Positions 1 to 8,456 of a stretch of DNA of 64,000 nt are shown here, one piece after another. This DNA comes from Limnobacter humi (GTDB lineage Bacteria; Pseudomonadota; Gammaproteobacteria; Burkholderiales; Burkholderiaceae_B), in contig NZ_JANIGO010000005.1 of NCBI RefSeq assembly GCF_024518835.1, forward strand, positions 172,783 through 236,782. Reading direction: 5' to 3'. The stretch's first letter is position 1; every line of letters begins with the position of its first letter. The position numbers and the translations under genes were made by a program. Under the pieces are notes generated by a model. It was given only the letters and a program-made list of their open reading frames with translations, ran no database searches and was not told where the DNA came from.

Positions 1-277
1 CAAAGCCGGCGTTGTTGACCAGCAGGTCGATGCGCTCAAGCCCCCCTTCGCCGATGGCGTGGATCAGGCCGCGTGCCGAGCCTGGTTTGGACAGGTCCAT
101 GGCGTATACCTCGACATTGACGCCATGCTGCGCATGCAGCTCGGATGCGATGTCGCACAGTGTGGCCTCACTGCGGGCCACCAGAATGAGGTGGTGCTGG
201 CTGGCGGCCAGTTGCCGAGCCATTTCCAGTCCAATACCGCTGGATGCGCCCGTGATGAGGGCATAGGGTTTGTTCAT
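1..277 (-). CDS. Short-chain dehydrogenase/reductase (SDR), C-terminus outside the window
   Basis: The leftward reading frame starts at the ATG complementary to 275-277 and runs off the left edge, giving 92 residues. The N-terminus has the classical SDR cofactor motif TGASSGIG at residues 9-16, and the segment ends with the structural motif LLVNNAG. Both are typical of NAD(P)-dependent Rossmann-fold SDR enzymes. The catalytic Ser-Tyr-Lys part lies outside the window, so the substrate cannot be inferred. The gene is divergent from the CidA/LrgB pair, with about 108 bases between the two starts. Family assignment is firm; function is unknown. Confidence 0.9.
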   Translation of the reverse strand, partial: MNKPYALITGASSGIGLEMARQLAASQHHLILVARSEATLCDIASELHAQHGVNVEVYAMDLSKPGSARGLIHAIGEGGLERIDLLVNNAGF

Positions 278-385
278 CAAGCTTCTCCCAAGAATGTCGA
301 CAGTGTAGGGAAACTTCTTCCCCTGCGGGAGCCTGACTGGTGGATGGTTTACTCTAGGGCCTGACGAGACTCAGAGTGCGTGATC

Positions 386-754
386 ATGTTGAAACCGTTG
401 ACGATATTGCTGGCCTTTCAGGCCTTGGGCGAGTTGGTGAGTGTCAGCCTGTTCCCCATGATACCGGGTCCAGTGTTTGGCCTCATGGCCTTGCTCGCCT
501 GGTTTGTGTGGCGTGGCGGTGTGCCGGAGGATGTGGGCAATACCTCGGCCATGTTCACCGCCAACCTGGGTTTGCTGTTTGTGCCAGCCGCTGTGGGCGT
601 GGTGGTGTACTGGCCCGTGTTGGCAGCGCAGGGCCTTGCATTGTTGCTGGTGTTGGCGGGCAGTGTGGCGTGCACCCTGGTGGGCACGGCCTGGCTGCTG
701 GACCGACTGGCTCAGCGTTTCATGCCTGGTTTTGGAGAGAACCACGATGCATGA
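386..754 (+). CDS. CidA/LrgA family holin-like membrane protein
   Basis: A small hydrophobic protein of 122 residues with about four predicted membrane segments and the family signature around IPGPVFGLMALLAW near the N-terminus. CidA/LrgA proteins are holin-like inner-membrane proteins, linked to murein hydrolase export, overflow metabolism or small-metabolite transport, and usually work with an LrgB/CidB partner. That partner is the next gene, overlapping by 8 bases, so the two are co-transcribed. A GTG at 380 would add two residues; I prefer the ATG at 386. No CidR/LytR-type regulator is next to it. The physiological role in this organism is inferred from the family only. Confidence 0.88.
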   Translation: MLKPLTILLAFQALGELVSVSLFPMIPGPVFGLMALLAWFVWRGGVPEDVGNTSAMFTANLGLLFVPAAVGVVVYWPVLAAQGLALLLVLAGSVACTLVGTAWLLDRLAQRFMPGFGENHDA

Positions 755-1499
755 TCATGCCTTGCGCCTGTCGGATATTCCCCAAATTTGGGTGTACCTG
801 TCTGGCAATCCATTAACAGCCTTGTTGTTGACCTTGTTGGCCTATCAGGTCGGTGTGTGGTGTTATCAACGCAGTCGTCAACACCCGTTCTGTAACCCAG
901 TGTTGATTGCCGTGTTGCTGATCGCGGCGTTTTTGACCGTGTCTGGGTGGAGTTATCAGCAATACTTTGCAGGGGCTCAGTTTGTGCATTTTTTGCTGGG
1001 CACTGCAACAGTCTCCCTGTCTGTACCCATTTACCATGGCCTGCAGGCCGTGCGAGGCCGCACTGGCCGCATGCTGCTGATCCTGATGTTGGCATTGTTG
1101 GGTGGTGGTGGGGTGGCCATTGCAAGCTCGGTGGGCTTGGCTCGGGTTTTAAATCTTCAGCCCGAGCTGGTGCACAGCCTGTGGGCCAAATCGGTGACCT
1201 CACCCATTGCCATGGGCATCAGCGAGCGTGTGGGTGCTTCGCCAACCCTGACGGCCATCTTTGCAGTCATCACCGGCATTTTGGGTGCGGCCATGGGCAC
1301 GGTGCTGTTCAATGCCATGGGGCTGCGGCGGTGGTGGGTTCGCGGCTTTACCATTGGTCTGGCTGCCCATGGAATTGGTACTGCCCGTGCGTTTGCCGTT
1401 CACCCCGAGGCTGGCCGGTTTGCAAGCCTGGGCATGGGTTTGCATGGTGTGGTGGGTGCGGTGTTGATCCCTTTGTTGTACAGGGCTTTGGCCAGCTGA
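747..1499 (+). CDS. LrgB family inner-membrane protein (CidB/LrgB)
   Basis: A 250-residue polytopic membrane protein. The conserved LrgB signature HGIGTARAF lies in the C-terminal half, preceded by the typical SPIAMGISERVG segment. The start at 747 is chosen because it overlaps the cidA-like stop by 8 bases, has GGAGAGA about 7 bases upstream, and yields the family-typical N-terminus; an open frame further upstream is only an extension through the cidA gene. LrgB proteins partner with LrgA/CidA holin-like proteins, and some act in glycolate/pyruvate-type metabolite export. Which role applies here cannot be read from the sequence. Confidence 0.92.
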   Translation: MHDHALRLSDIPQIWVYLSGNPLTALLLTLLAYQVGVWCYQRSRQHPFCNPVLIAVLLIAAFLTVSGWSYQQYFAGAQFVHFLLGTATVSLSVPIYHGLQAVRGRTGRMLLILMLALLGGGGVAIASSVGLARVLNLQPELVHSLWAKSVTSPIAMGISERVGASPTLTAIFAVITGILGAAMGTVLFNAMGLRRWWVRGFTIGLAAHGIGTARAFAVHPEAGRFASLGMGLHGVVGAVLIPLLYRALAS

Positions 1500-1610
1500 T
1501 GAAGGCTTGATACCCCGTAGGAGTGGGGTCGAAAGGCTGACTCCTTCGAGGGATGTTTAACCCGGTTAGCTTGGGGATACTGGTGTCAAGACGACACAAG
1601 GATCCACACG

Positions 1611-3194
1611 ATGGCCAACCTCTTTTTACCGCGATGCAGGCACAACTGGCAAACCCGCCACCTGGGTGTTGGTCTGGCCGTTGCCCTGTGTGTGTCAGCT
1701 TGCGCCCCGCTGCGGCCCTGGGGTTCTGAAAAAACCATCCGCAACACCATCAAGCAACCTGAGCTGACGGTTCAGGATGAGAGCTCGGCCACCGTGACGT
1801 TGCCGATTGACCGCATGCCCGATGACACGTTCTGGGTGCGTCCACAAACATCGCAAGGTGCCTTGCCCAATGTGCCGGTCAGCAATCTGTCGGTGACTGA
1901 GCGGGGTTTGTTTGATGTACTCCAGTTGTTGTTTGCCAATACCAACACCCCCCTGAGCTTTGAAGGCGGCGCCGATGCCATGGCCCGCTACGGTGTCGTG
2001 ACGTTGAATAACCTGAGTGGGTCGCTCACCGACGTGATGGGCAAGCTTGGCGAGATCATGGGCTTTTTCTGGACCATGACCGACAGTGGTGTGTTGCGAA
2101 TCATGCCCGAACAACAGTTTGTGGTGACCATGCCCCCCGTGCTGAGCGAAGACAGCATGGCCGGTGTAACCAACACACTGCAGTTTCTGGGTGCGCGGGA
2201 TGTTTACCTGGACCGGATCAATCGATCCTTGGTGTTTCGTGCAAACCGGCGTGCCTTGAATTCCATTCAGGATTACCTCGACAAGGCCCGGGCTACCCGC
2301 TCCATGATTGTGTATGACATGAATGTGTTGCAGGTCGATTTGAATGACAACAACAACATGGGCGTTCGCTGGGAGCAGTACAAAACTGGTCGGGGCTTGA
2401 ACACGGCGCCAGATTCTGCACTGTCTGGCCCCAGCAGCACAGCCGACCGAATTTCCCAAATCTCCAGAACGTCCACCGGCATTGAGACCCTGGTGTTTGG
2501 TCAAAATTTCTCGACCAAGCTGTTGGTGGATTTCTTGCGGACACAGGGTGATGTCAAAACCTTGAGCCAACCCAAAATCGGGTTGATGAATGGCACGAAC
2601 GGTTCCATTCGTGTGGGCCAGTCCACCATTTATGTGGCTCGGGTGGGTTCACAAATCGTCAATGGCGTGGCGCAGTCCACTGCCGATACGCAAAGCCTGC
2701 GCACTGGTCTTGAGATGTCGCTCACTGGTGAGGCACACGACTCCACCATTTACACACGCATCAATATTTCGATCACCGAGTTGTTGTCGCTGACGAAGTT
2801 TACCGCCCTGGGCATTGACTTGAATTTGCCCGAGGTGGCTGACCGTGAACTCAAGACTCAGGTGAGGTGCAGGCCTGGCGACACCATTTTGCTTGGAGGC
2901 ATCACCGTGTCTCGCACGCAGGACGACTATCAAAGTGGCTTTCCGGTGTTGACCAAATCGCAGGTGACCAAGCAGACCGAGTTGGTGATCACCATTCGCC
3001 CGCGCTTGCTGGTGTTTGATAGCGCCAAACCAGGCATGGCTGTTGCGGCACCCGCGCCGGAGACCATGCCTGCAGTGTCGGCGATGCCCGTTGTTACACC
3101 GGCACCTGCTGAGACGGCTAGCCATCGAAAAACCCGCCGCACCTTGCTGCCTTTCCTGTTCGGCGATGTGGCCGATGAGGGGACACAACCATGA
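1611..3194 (+). CDS. pilN: PilN-like secretin lipoprotein of a type IVb pilus/secretion system
   Basis: A 527-residue outer-membrane channel protein. The N-terminus is a lipoprotein signal with lipobox CVSAC (Cys31). The middle contains N-type domains, and the C-terminal third (about residues 290-465) has the secretin core, with PGDTILLGG and the closing block TELVITIRPRLLVF. Lipoprotein secretins of this size match the PilN/BfpB group of type IVb pili rather than PilQ of type IVa. It would form the gated outer-membrane ring through which the fibre or substrate passes. AAGGA lies about 8 bases before the start. The stop overlaps the next start by 4 bases (ATGA). It is the first gene of a run that extends to 21602. 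Confidence 0.88.
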   Translation: MANLFLPRCRHNWQTRHLGVGLAVALCVSACAPLRPWGSEKTIRNTIKQPELTVQDESSATVTLPIDRMPDDTFWVRPQTSQGALPNVPVSNLSVTERGLFDVLQLLFANTNTPLSFEGGADAMARYGVVTLNNLSGSLTDVMGKLGEIMGFFWTMTDSGVLRIMPEQQFVVTMPPVLSEDSMAGVTNTLQFLGARDVYLDRINRSLVFRANRRALNSIQDYLDKARATRSMIVYDMNVLQVDLNDNNNMGVRWEQYKTGRGLNTAPDSALSGPSSTADRISQISRTSTGIETLVFGQNFSTKLLVDFLRTQGDVKTLSQPKIGLMNGTNGSIRVGQSTIYVARVGSQIVNGVAQSTADTQSLRTGLEMSLTGEAHDSTIYTRINISITELLSLTKFTALGIDLNLPEVADRELKTQVRCRPGDTILLGGITVSRTQDDYQSGFPVLTKSQVTKQTELVITIRPRLLVFDSAKPGMAVAAPAPETMPAVSAMPVVTPAPAETASHRKTRRTLLPFLFGDVADEGTQP

Positions 3195-4135
3195 AGAACG
3201 CATTGCAAACACGTGCATGCCGATTGGGGTGCATGTCAACCCTGCTGGTAACGGGCCTGGTATTTCCTGCCCATGGCGGTTATGCCCAGCAATTGATCAC
3301 CAATCCCCTGGTTCGGCCGGCTTCGGCCATGCCGGGCGCACCGTCGGCCGATGCCCCCTCTGGAGGGCCTGGCGCGTCAGCAGGTCGAGCACCGTCAGCG
3401 GCTTTGCCAGGGGCTGGCGGGGATGAGGCCTTGCGAGAAAAAGCGGCAGGCCGGATCACGCAGGAGGATTTCAATATTCGCCAGCAGGAGTTGAATGCGT
3501 CGAACGTGCCCGTTCCACTGCTGAACATGTTCAGTGAAATGACGGTGAGTGCCCATGTCAGTGGTGCAGTGGTCTTGCGCCGCAGCGAGTATGCCATTCC
3601 TGCGCTTGGCCCCATCACCCCTGCAACAACCGCAGGGCAGGGTATTTCAAGTGCTCAGGGGTCGCAGGGCCCTGGGCAAAATTCAGGTGGTCGATCTTCA
3701 TCACAGGCTCAAGCAGTGAGCCCGATTGTTGCGTCATCGGTGTTGCGCCTGAAGGTGGGGCAGCCTACCAATCTGAGTGGGTATACCCTGCGTGCGAAAC
3801 TGGATGGTCCGGATGTGACGGTGGAATGGCTGAGTAACCAGGGCCGTTGGGTCACTGTATTTTTCGGTGCGATTGAGTCTGCACCCAACACGGCATTGGT
3901 TCCTACCAAGGATAGCTTGGAAAAAGTGGACACCGAGGCATTCAAGTATCTGAAGCCGGCCATCTCCAGTCGGATCACGGGCAACACGGTGCAGGGTGGA
4001 TTTGGTGGTGCTGGCGGTGGCGGCTTTGGAGGTTATGGAAGTGGTGGCTTTGGTGGTGGCTTCGGCGGCGGCGGTGGGGGATATCCGTCGCCCGGCTTCG
4101 GAACATCGCCAGGCCTGGCCGCCCCCTTGAACTGA
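3191..4135 (+). CDS. Exported Gly-rich protein of the pilus-like locus (unknown family)
   Basis: A 314-residue protein with a signal peptide (hydrophobic stretch about 14-29, likely cleavage near GYA-Q). A low-complexity Pro/Ala/Gly linker follows, then a central region with a small beta-rich domain around residues 170-240, and an extreme Gly/Phe-rich tail at about 267-305. I do not recognise a family. Its place between the secretin and the ATPase genes, with a 4-base overlap with the secretin, suggests a periplasmic partner or pilotin-like/PilP-like linker of the secretin. That is inference from position only. The Gly-rich tail may be disordered or mediate self-association. Confidence 0.8.
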   Translation: MKNALQTRACRLGCMSTLLVTGLVFPAHGGYAQQLITNPLVRPASAMPGAPSADAPSGGPGASAGRAPSAALPGAGGDEALREKAAGRITQEDFNIRQQELNASNVPVPLLNMFSEMTVSAHVSGAVVLRRSEYAIPALGPITPATTAGQGISSAQGSQGPGQNSGGRSSSQAQAVSPIVASSVLRLKVGQPTNLSGYTLRAKLDGPDVTVEWLSNQGRWVTVFFGAIESAPNTALVPTKDSLEKVDTEAFKYLKPAISSRITGNTVQGGFGGAGGGGFGGYGSGGFGGGFGGGGGGYPSPGFGTSPGLAAPLN

Positions 4136-4144
4136 GGCCCCGGG

Positions 4145-5854
4145 ATGATACGCAATCCACAAATCAAGTTGGGTGAGTCAGACCTCAGTGATGCAGGTCT
4201 GGATCCTGCGCAGTTGAATCTGTTGCGGCAGCAACATGTTCACATGCGCTCCGAAGGACGTTCTGCAGAATTGAGCGCCCTGGCCTTGCGCGCACGGTTC
4301 ATCAACCTGGATGACTTGGCTGATCGGGATGATTTCCGGCACACCTCGGCAGAAATTTCAATGGCCATTGAGGGCACATTGCCCATGGATGTGTGCCAGC
4401 GCTTTGGTTGCATGCCGGTGGACCTGTCCAAGGGGCAGCTCACACTCAAAACATGCCAGCCGCTCAATGCGCGTCAGGTTGATCAGTTGCGACAACTGGT
4501 TCGGGTGCCCATCAAGAACTTGCGGCTGTTACCCGCCAGCCGGGTTGAGGTCATGGGTTTGATTCAGGCTGCACAGCAATCGAGCTCGGTGTCCGGGTTG
4601 ATTGAAGCGCTGCGCACCGAGGGCCTGGAAGCCGGCCGATTGCGGGCCTTGGTGTATGCGGTGCTCAGGGAGGCATTGACACTTCGGGCCAGTGACATTC
4701 ACTTGAACCGCAAACCCGATCCCGATGCATGGCTGGCTTATCGAGTTGACTCGGTGATGCGGCCCACCCATTTGTTGCCGGAATTGTTGATGCAATCCCT
4801 GGTGGCGCGCATCAAGATTGAAGCGGGCATGGACGCCTCCAATAGCCGCACGGCGCAGGACGGTCGTTTGTCGGTGGAGCATGACGGCCGGGTGGTGGAC
4901 TTCCGGATTTCAACCCAGCCATTGGTCGACGGTGAGTCGGTGGTGATGCGTGCGCTCGACCCTGCCATGTTGCCCAGTCTTCAGGCGTTGTTTCCCAGCC
5001 AACCCCGAATTCTTGCATTGATGCGTTCCATCACGGGCCAGCACGGGAAGTCTGGCGGATTGGTGTTTATTTCCGGGGCCACTGGATCGGGTAAAAGCAC
5101 CACCCAGTACACCATGGCCTGCGGGTTCCGACGGGACTCCATGAACCTCATCACCGTGGAAGACCCGGTGGAATACTTGCTGCCGTTTGCCAAACAAATC
5201 CAGTTGCAGGCGTTGATTCGTCAAAAAGCGATTGAGCTGGAGCGTTCCATTTTGCGGCAGGACCCAGACATTCTGATTTTCGGTGAAATACGCGATGCCG
5301 ATTCAGCACGGGCTGCCCTGGCTTTTGCGGAAAGCGGGCATCTGGTGATTTCAACCATTCATGCCAACAGCGCTGTGCAGGTCACGGAGCGGTTCATGTC
5401 CATCATCGACCCGGTTCACCGGGAGGATGCTGAATTTTTGATGGCCAACTACTTGCGATTGGTGATTCACCAGCGATTGTTGCCGCGCCTGTGCAGTTGC
5501 GCTGTGCCATGCGACCCCCCCGAGTTGGATCGCTTGAACCATCGGCTGGCGAAGTGCACCGGGGGCTTGCTCCGTGAATTTGGCAGCCTTCAAAAGACCA
5601 TGGGTTGTGGCCTGTGCGGAGGCACTGGTTACCGGGGTCGTGTGGCTGCGCATGAAACCATGCACGTGCCCATGGACGATGCGCCACGATCAAGTTTTGT
5701 GAAAGCCTTTCGGGATGGTCGGGTTGAGTTGCCCGCAGACCTGAATCCTGACAACGGGATTGAGTTCATCAGCCGGATTGATACCTTGCGTGGCCTGTTG
5801 TCACAAGGCCTGATCGACGCAGCCACCGTGTTCAACTTGTTGGAAGGAGCCTGA
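4145..5854 (+). CDS. pilQ: GspE/PilB/PilQ family assembly ATPase
   Basis: A 569-residue cytoplasmic secretion ATPase. Walker A is GATGSGKST at residues 311-319. The Asp box lies in the DPVEYLLP region, Walker B in the segment RQDPDILIFGEIRD, and the His box at STIHANSA. A C-terminal Cys-containing zinc-type region includes CGLCGGTGYRGR, as in GspE/PilB proteins. These enzymes power extension of pilus or pseudopilus fibres by turning the inner-membrane platform. The preceding gene ends 9 bases upstream and the GspF-like gene begins 2 bases after this stop. No second (retraction) ATPase is present, as is usual for type IVb and type II systems. Assignment to the PilQ (R64-type) branch is by locus context. 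Confidence 0.93.
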   Translation: MIRNPQIKLGESDLSDAGLDPAQLNLLRQQHVHMRSEGRSAELSALALRARFINLDDLADRDDFRHTSAEISMAIEGTLPMDVCQRFGCMPVDLSKGQLTLKTCQPLNARQVDQLRQLVRVPIKNLRLLPASRVEVMGLIQAAQQSSSVSGLIEALRTEGLEAGRLRALVYAVLREALTLRASDIHLNRKPDPDAWLAYRVDSVMRPTHLLPELLMQSLVARIKIEAGMDASNSRTAQDGRLSVEHDGRVVDFRISTQPLVDGESVVMRALDPAMLPSLQALFPSQPRILALMRSITGQHGKSGGLVFISGATGSGKSTTQYTMACGFRRDSMNLITVEDPVEYLLPFAKQIQLQALIRQKAIELERSILRQDPDILIFGEIRDADSARAALAFAESGHLVISTIHANSAVQVTERFMSIIDPVHREDAEFLMANYLRLVIHQRLLPRLCSCAVPCDPPELDRLNHRLAKCTGGLLREFGSLQKTMGCGLCGGTGYRGRVAAHETMHVPMDDAPRSSFVKAFRDGRVELPADLNPDNGIEFISRIDTLRGLLSQGLIDAATVFNLLEGA

Positions 5855-5855
5855 G

Positions 5856-7109
5856 ATGTCCTTGTGCAACTTCCGGATCCGATATTTGGCACCGTCCATG
5901 CTGGATGCGACAGGCCGTCCCGACCCAGCCTTGACCGGATACTTTCGCCATGAGCTGGTGGTTGCCGCGTCCAAACCCCGTGAAGCGATGCAAGCGGTGA
6001 TCGACCGGGGCGGCGTGGTGCTGGAGTTGACCGAGATCAAGCCCAGTGGCCAGATTAAGCGGCTGTTCAACCCCTCGGTGAATCGCAGTTACAAACAAAA
6101 ATTTTTGCAGGCACTTGCATTCAATGTCCGCTCTGGCCTTTCGCCAGAAAAGGCACTGGAACAGGTGATTCTGGGTGAACTGGGCGAACCGCGGGTGGCA
6201 TTGAATGAAAGCCTGAATGCACTTCGCCAGGGCTTTGGTTTTGTGCAGTCGCTGGACATTTTGAACTGGTTTGATGACTCAACCCTGGCCGTGTTGAGTG
6301 CCGGAGAAGCTGCCGGTCAATTGAGTAAAGCGCTCGAAACGGCTGTGAGTTTTTATGAAAAAGGTTCTTCAACCTTGAAGCTAATGTTCGGGGCGGTGAC
6401 CTGGACCGTGCTGGACCTGATCATGGCGGTATCAACCGTGATTGGCATGCGCTTTGGCTTGATTGAGCAATTGAAAAAAACACCATTGCTGAGTGACGAC
6501 CCGGGCAAAGTCGCACGCTACCAAACCTCACTGCACCTGGCAGAACTGGTCAACAACGGTTTGCTGGTGCTGTCGTTTGTGTTTGTGGTGGTGTTGTTGT
6601 ATTTCACGATGATGTTGTTTTCCCCCGATGCCAAGGTGCGGGCACAGGCTTTGGGCTTTCTGGAAAAAACACCAGTGCTGGGGCCGCTGCTCGCTTGCTC
6701 CAGTGTATCGGCCACCACGCGGGTGTTGTCGTCCCTGCTTCGAGGTGGTGTGACCTTCCTGACCGCGGTGTCCATCGCCCGAAAAGGGACACTGGTGCCG
6801 TCAGTCAATGCCATGTGGGGTGACATCATCGCCCGGTCTGAAATTGGCGAACATCCGGCAGCGGCGTTCAATCACCCCATGTTGGACAGCAGTGAGCGCT
6901 TGCTCATTCGCGCGCACCGGGACCAATCGCAGTTGGCCGAGTGCCTGGATTCGATTTCCAGCACCCGTGAGGACCGCGCCAATACCCTGGCCAAAAAATT
7001 TGCGGCGTTCGCCTTTGTGGCCTCCTTGGTGTACTCCGGCATTGCGGTGTTGTTCAGCCTCGCCGTGGTGTATCTGCAAAACGAAGTTGTGTTGACCGGT
7101 GGAGGTTAA
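5856..7109 (+). CDS. pilR: GspF/PilC/PilR family inner-membrane platform protein
   Basis: A 417-residue polytopic membrane protein with the duplicated GspF-domain layout: a cytoplasmic N-domain containing LSAGEAAGQL, a pair of membrane segments near residues 170-270, a second domain and a final membrane helix close to the C-terminus. This is the platform that the ATPase rotates to add pilins. GGAAGGAG sits just upstream of the ATG, and the stop overlaps the GGAGG site of the following gene. The tight coupling ATPase-platform-assembly proteins is the hallmark of type IV pilus and type II secretion operons. Confidence 0.92.
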   Translation: MSLCNFRIRYLAPSMLDATGRPDPALTGYFRHELVVAASKPREAMQAVIDRGGVVLELTEIKPSGQIKRLFNPSVNRSYKQKFLQALAFNVRSGLSPEKALEQVILGELGEPRVALNESLNALRQGFGFVQSLDILNWFDDSTLAVLSAGEAAGQLSKALETAVSFYEKGSSTLKLMFGAVTWTVLDLIMAVSTVIGMRFGLIEQLKKTPLLSDDPGKVARYQTSLHLAELVNNGLLVLSFVFVVVLLYFTMMLFSPDAKVRAQALGFLEKTPVLGPLLACSSVSATTRVLSSLLRGGVTFLTAVSIARKGTLVPSVNAMWGDIIARSEIGEHPAAAFNHPMLDSSERLLIRAHRDQSQLAECLDSISSTREDRANTLAKKFAAFAFVASLVYSGIAVLFSLAVVYLQNEVVLTGGG

Positions 7110-7110
7110 T

Positions 7111-7974
7111 GTGAGTGACATCTCAATGAAATCGGTTTATGCAAACCTGATTGCTGGCCGTCTGCCTGTGGGCAGCGCCAGTGCGCTGCGGGTGGTGGGC
7201 AACCATGCATATGCCATTTTGGGCACCAATCGGCTGCATGTGCACATCACCGTGCGGTCTGGTTATGTGTATTACTTTGCTGTGGAAAGTCGCTGGATGG
7301 GTTCCAGCGCCGGAACACTCATTCCTTTCATTGATTGTTTGCCAGGCAAACCGCAGCATCAAGGCGATGGCATCTACCTGCTCAGCGAGTCCGATTACAG
7401 TGCTGCGCTCATCATCGAAGCCGGTAACCTCCAGTTTTTGTGCAACGACAGCGAGATCCTGTCGGAACACCTGCTGGGGCTTGATTTACCGATTCACCCC
7501 GTCAAACCCGGTGGTGGCGAGGTACTGAGCAGCATTCCCCAGGCCATTTTGGGCGTCAGTGAGCGCGTGGGGGGCTGGGTTCAGAAAGTCTCCATGGCCA
7601 TTCTGGCGGGCAGCACTGCGATCTTTCTGGGCATTCATGTGTTTGGTGCCGTGCAGTCTTCATTGAACGCCCAGCACTTGAATGTGCGCGCTGTTGAAAA
7701 CGACCTGAATGCCACGCTGGAAAAAGTCAGCATCCAACAGCCGCTCGCCATGCAAATTTCCCGCATTCAACAGGTGTCTGCCACGGTTGTGCGCTCGGGT
7801 GGATGGATTGAGCAATACCACTTGCAGGGTGAGCACCGCGAGCAATTCGAAATCGTGTTGCCCAGTTGGGTTAGTCAGGACTATCTCGATCAATTGGGCC
7901 GCGATGTGGTCACCGATCTGAGGGATTTGGAGGGCTTGTTGACTGTCCGTAAAACTGTTGTGGAGAAAAAATGA
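7111..7974 (+). CDS. Bitopic assembly protein of the pilus-like locus (PilM/PilN- or BfpC-like topology)
   Basis: A 287-residue protein with about 160 cytoplasmic residues, one membrane helix (about 160-180) and about 105 periplasmic residues with a coiled-coil-like start. I see no confident family motif, but the topology and position after the platform gene match the bitopic assembly proteins of type IVb systems (BfpC, or the GspL/PilM-PilN role). The start is the GTG at 7111, because GGAGG at 7101-7105 lies 5 bases before it; the earlier GTG at 7099 lies inside the previous gene and precedes that site. The end overlaps the next gene by 4 bases. Confidence 0.8.
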   Translation: MSDISMKSVYANLIAGRLPVGSASALRVVGNHAYAILGTNRLHVHITVRSGYVYYFAVESRWMGSSAGTLIPFIDCLPGKPQHQGDGIYLLSESDYSAALIIEAGNLQFLCNDSEILSEHLLGLDLPIHPVKPGGGEVLSSIPQAILGVSERVGGWVQKVSMAILAGSTAIFLGIHVFGAVQSSLNAQHLNVRAVENDLNATLEKVSIQQPLAMQISRIQQVSATVVRSGGWIEQYHLQGEHREQFEIVLPSWVSQDYLDQLGRDVVTDLRDLEGLLTVRKTVVEKK

Positions 7975-8456
7975 AACTGGATCTGAAAACGGATGCGTCC
8001 ATGTTGCTGAACGAGGTTTCCCGATTGTTGGGCCTTGCGCCGCTGATGGTCATGATGGCTGCCGTGTTGATGGTGGTGGTTACAGCGCTTGCGGTGAAAG
8101 ATTTCATCAAGTCTGAGCAAACCGAGAAAAAAAATGCGGAGCTTCCGCAGTTCAAGCTGCTGACAGAACCTGTGCCAGCAAGCCTGTACGCCGAGTACGC
8201 CGCAGTGTTGCAACGGTTAAGCCCGGCGGTGGTGGTGGAGGCCAGCAAAGACAGTCTGGAAATTTCCATTGCGAAAGAGGCCAACTTTCCTGAATTCATG
8301 TTTGTGCTGAACAGCATTCAGGGTGTGTCGAAAAAAGTGATTTGGAAGGCCGACGACATTTGTCTGGCCTCTTGTAAGGGAAAGGCATCGTATGCCGTGG
8401 TCAAGGGTATTACCGAAAAGGTTCAAGTCAAACTGAGAGGGCAGGGAAATGAATGA
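7971..8456 (+). CDS. PilO/GspM-like membrane-anchored assembly protein
   Basis: A 161-residue protein with a short cytoplasmic N-terminus, one strongly hydrophobic helix at about residues 20-42, a charged coiled-coil-like stretch, and a small alpha/beta periplasmic domain. Size and topology match the PilO/GspM type of alignment proteins, which pair with the preceding bitopic protein. There is no diagnostic motif, so the role is inferred from size, topology and overlaps (4 bases with the gene before, 8 bases with the gene after). A Cys pair near the C-terminus (CLASC) could form a periplasmic disulfide. Confidence 0.78.
   Translation: MKLDLKTDASMLLNEVSRLLGLAPLMVMMAAVLMVVVTALAVKDFIKSEQTEKKNAELPQFKLLTEPVPASLYAEYAAVLQRLSPAVVVEASKDSLEISIAKEANFPEFMFVLNSIQGVSKKVIWKADDICLASCKGKASYAVVKGITEKVQVKLRGQGNE

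Noticed and set aside
477..746. N-terminal extension of the LrgB-like protein through the cidA-like gene
   Set aside because: The extension is an out-of-frame reading of cidA with many Trp/Cys residues; the family N-terminus begins at 747 with its own ribosome-binding site.
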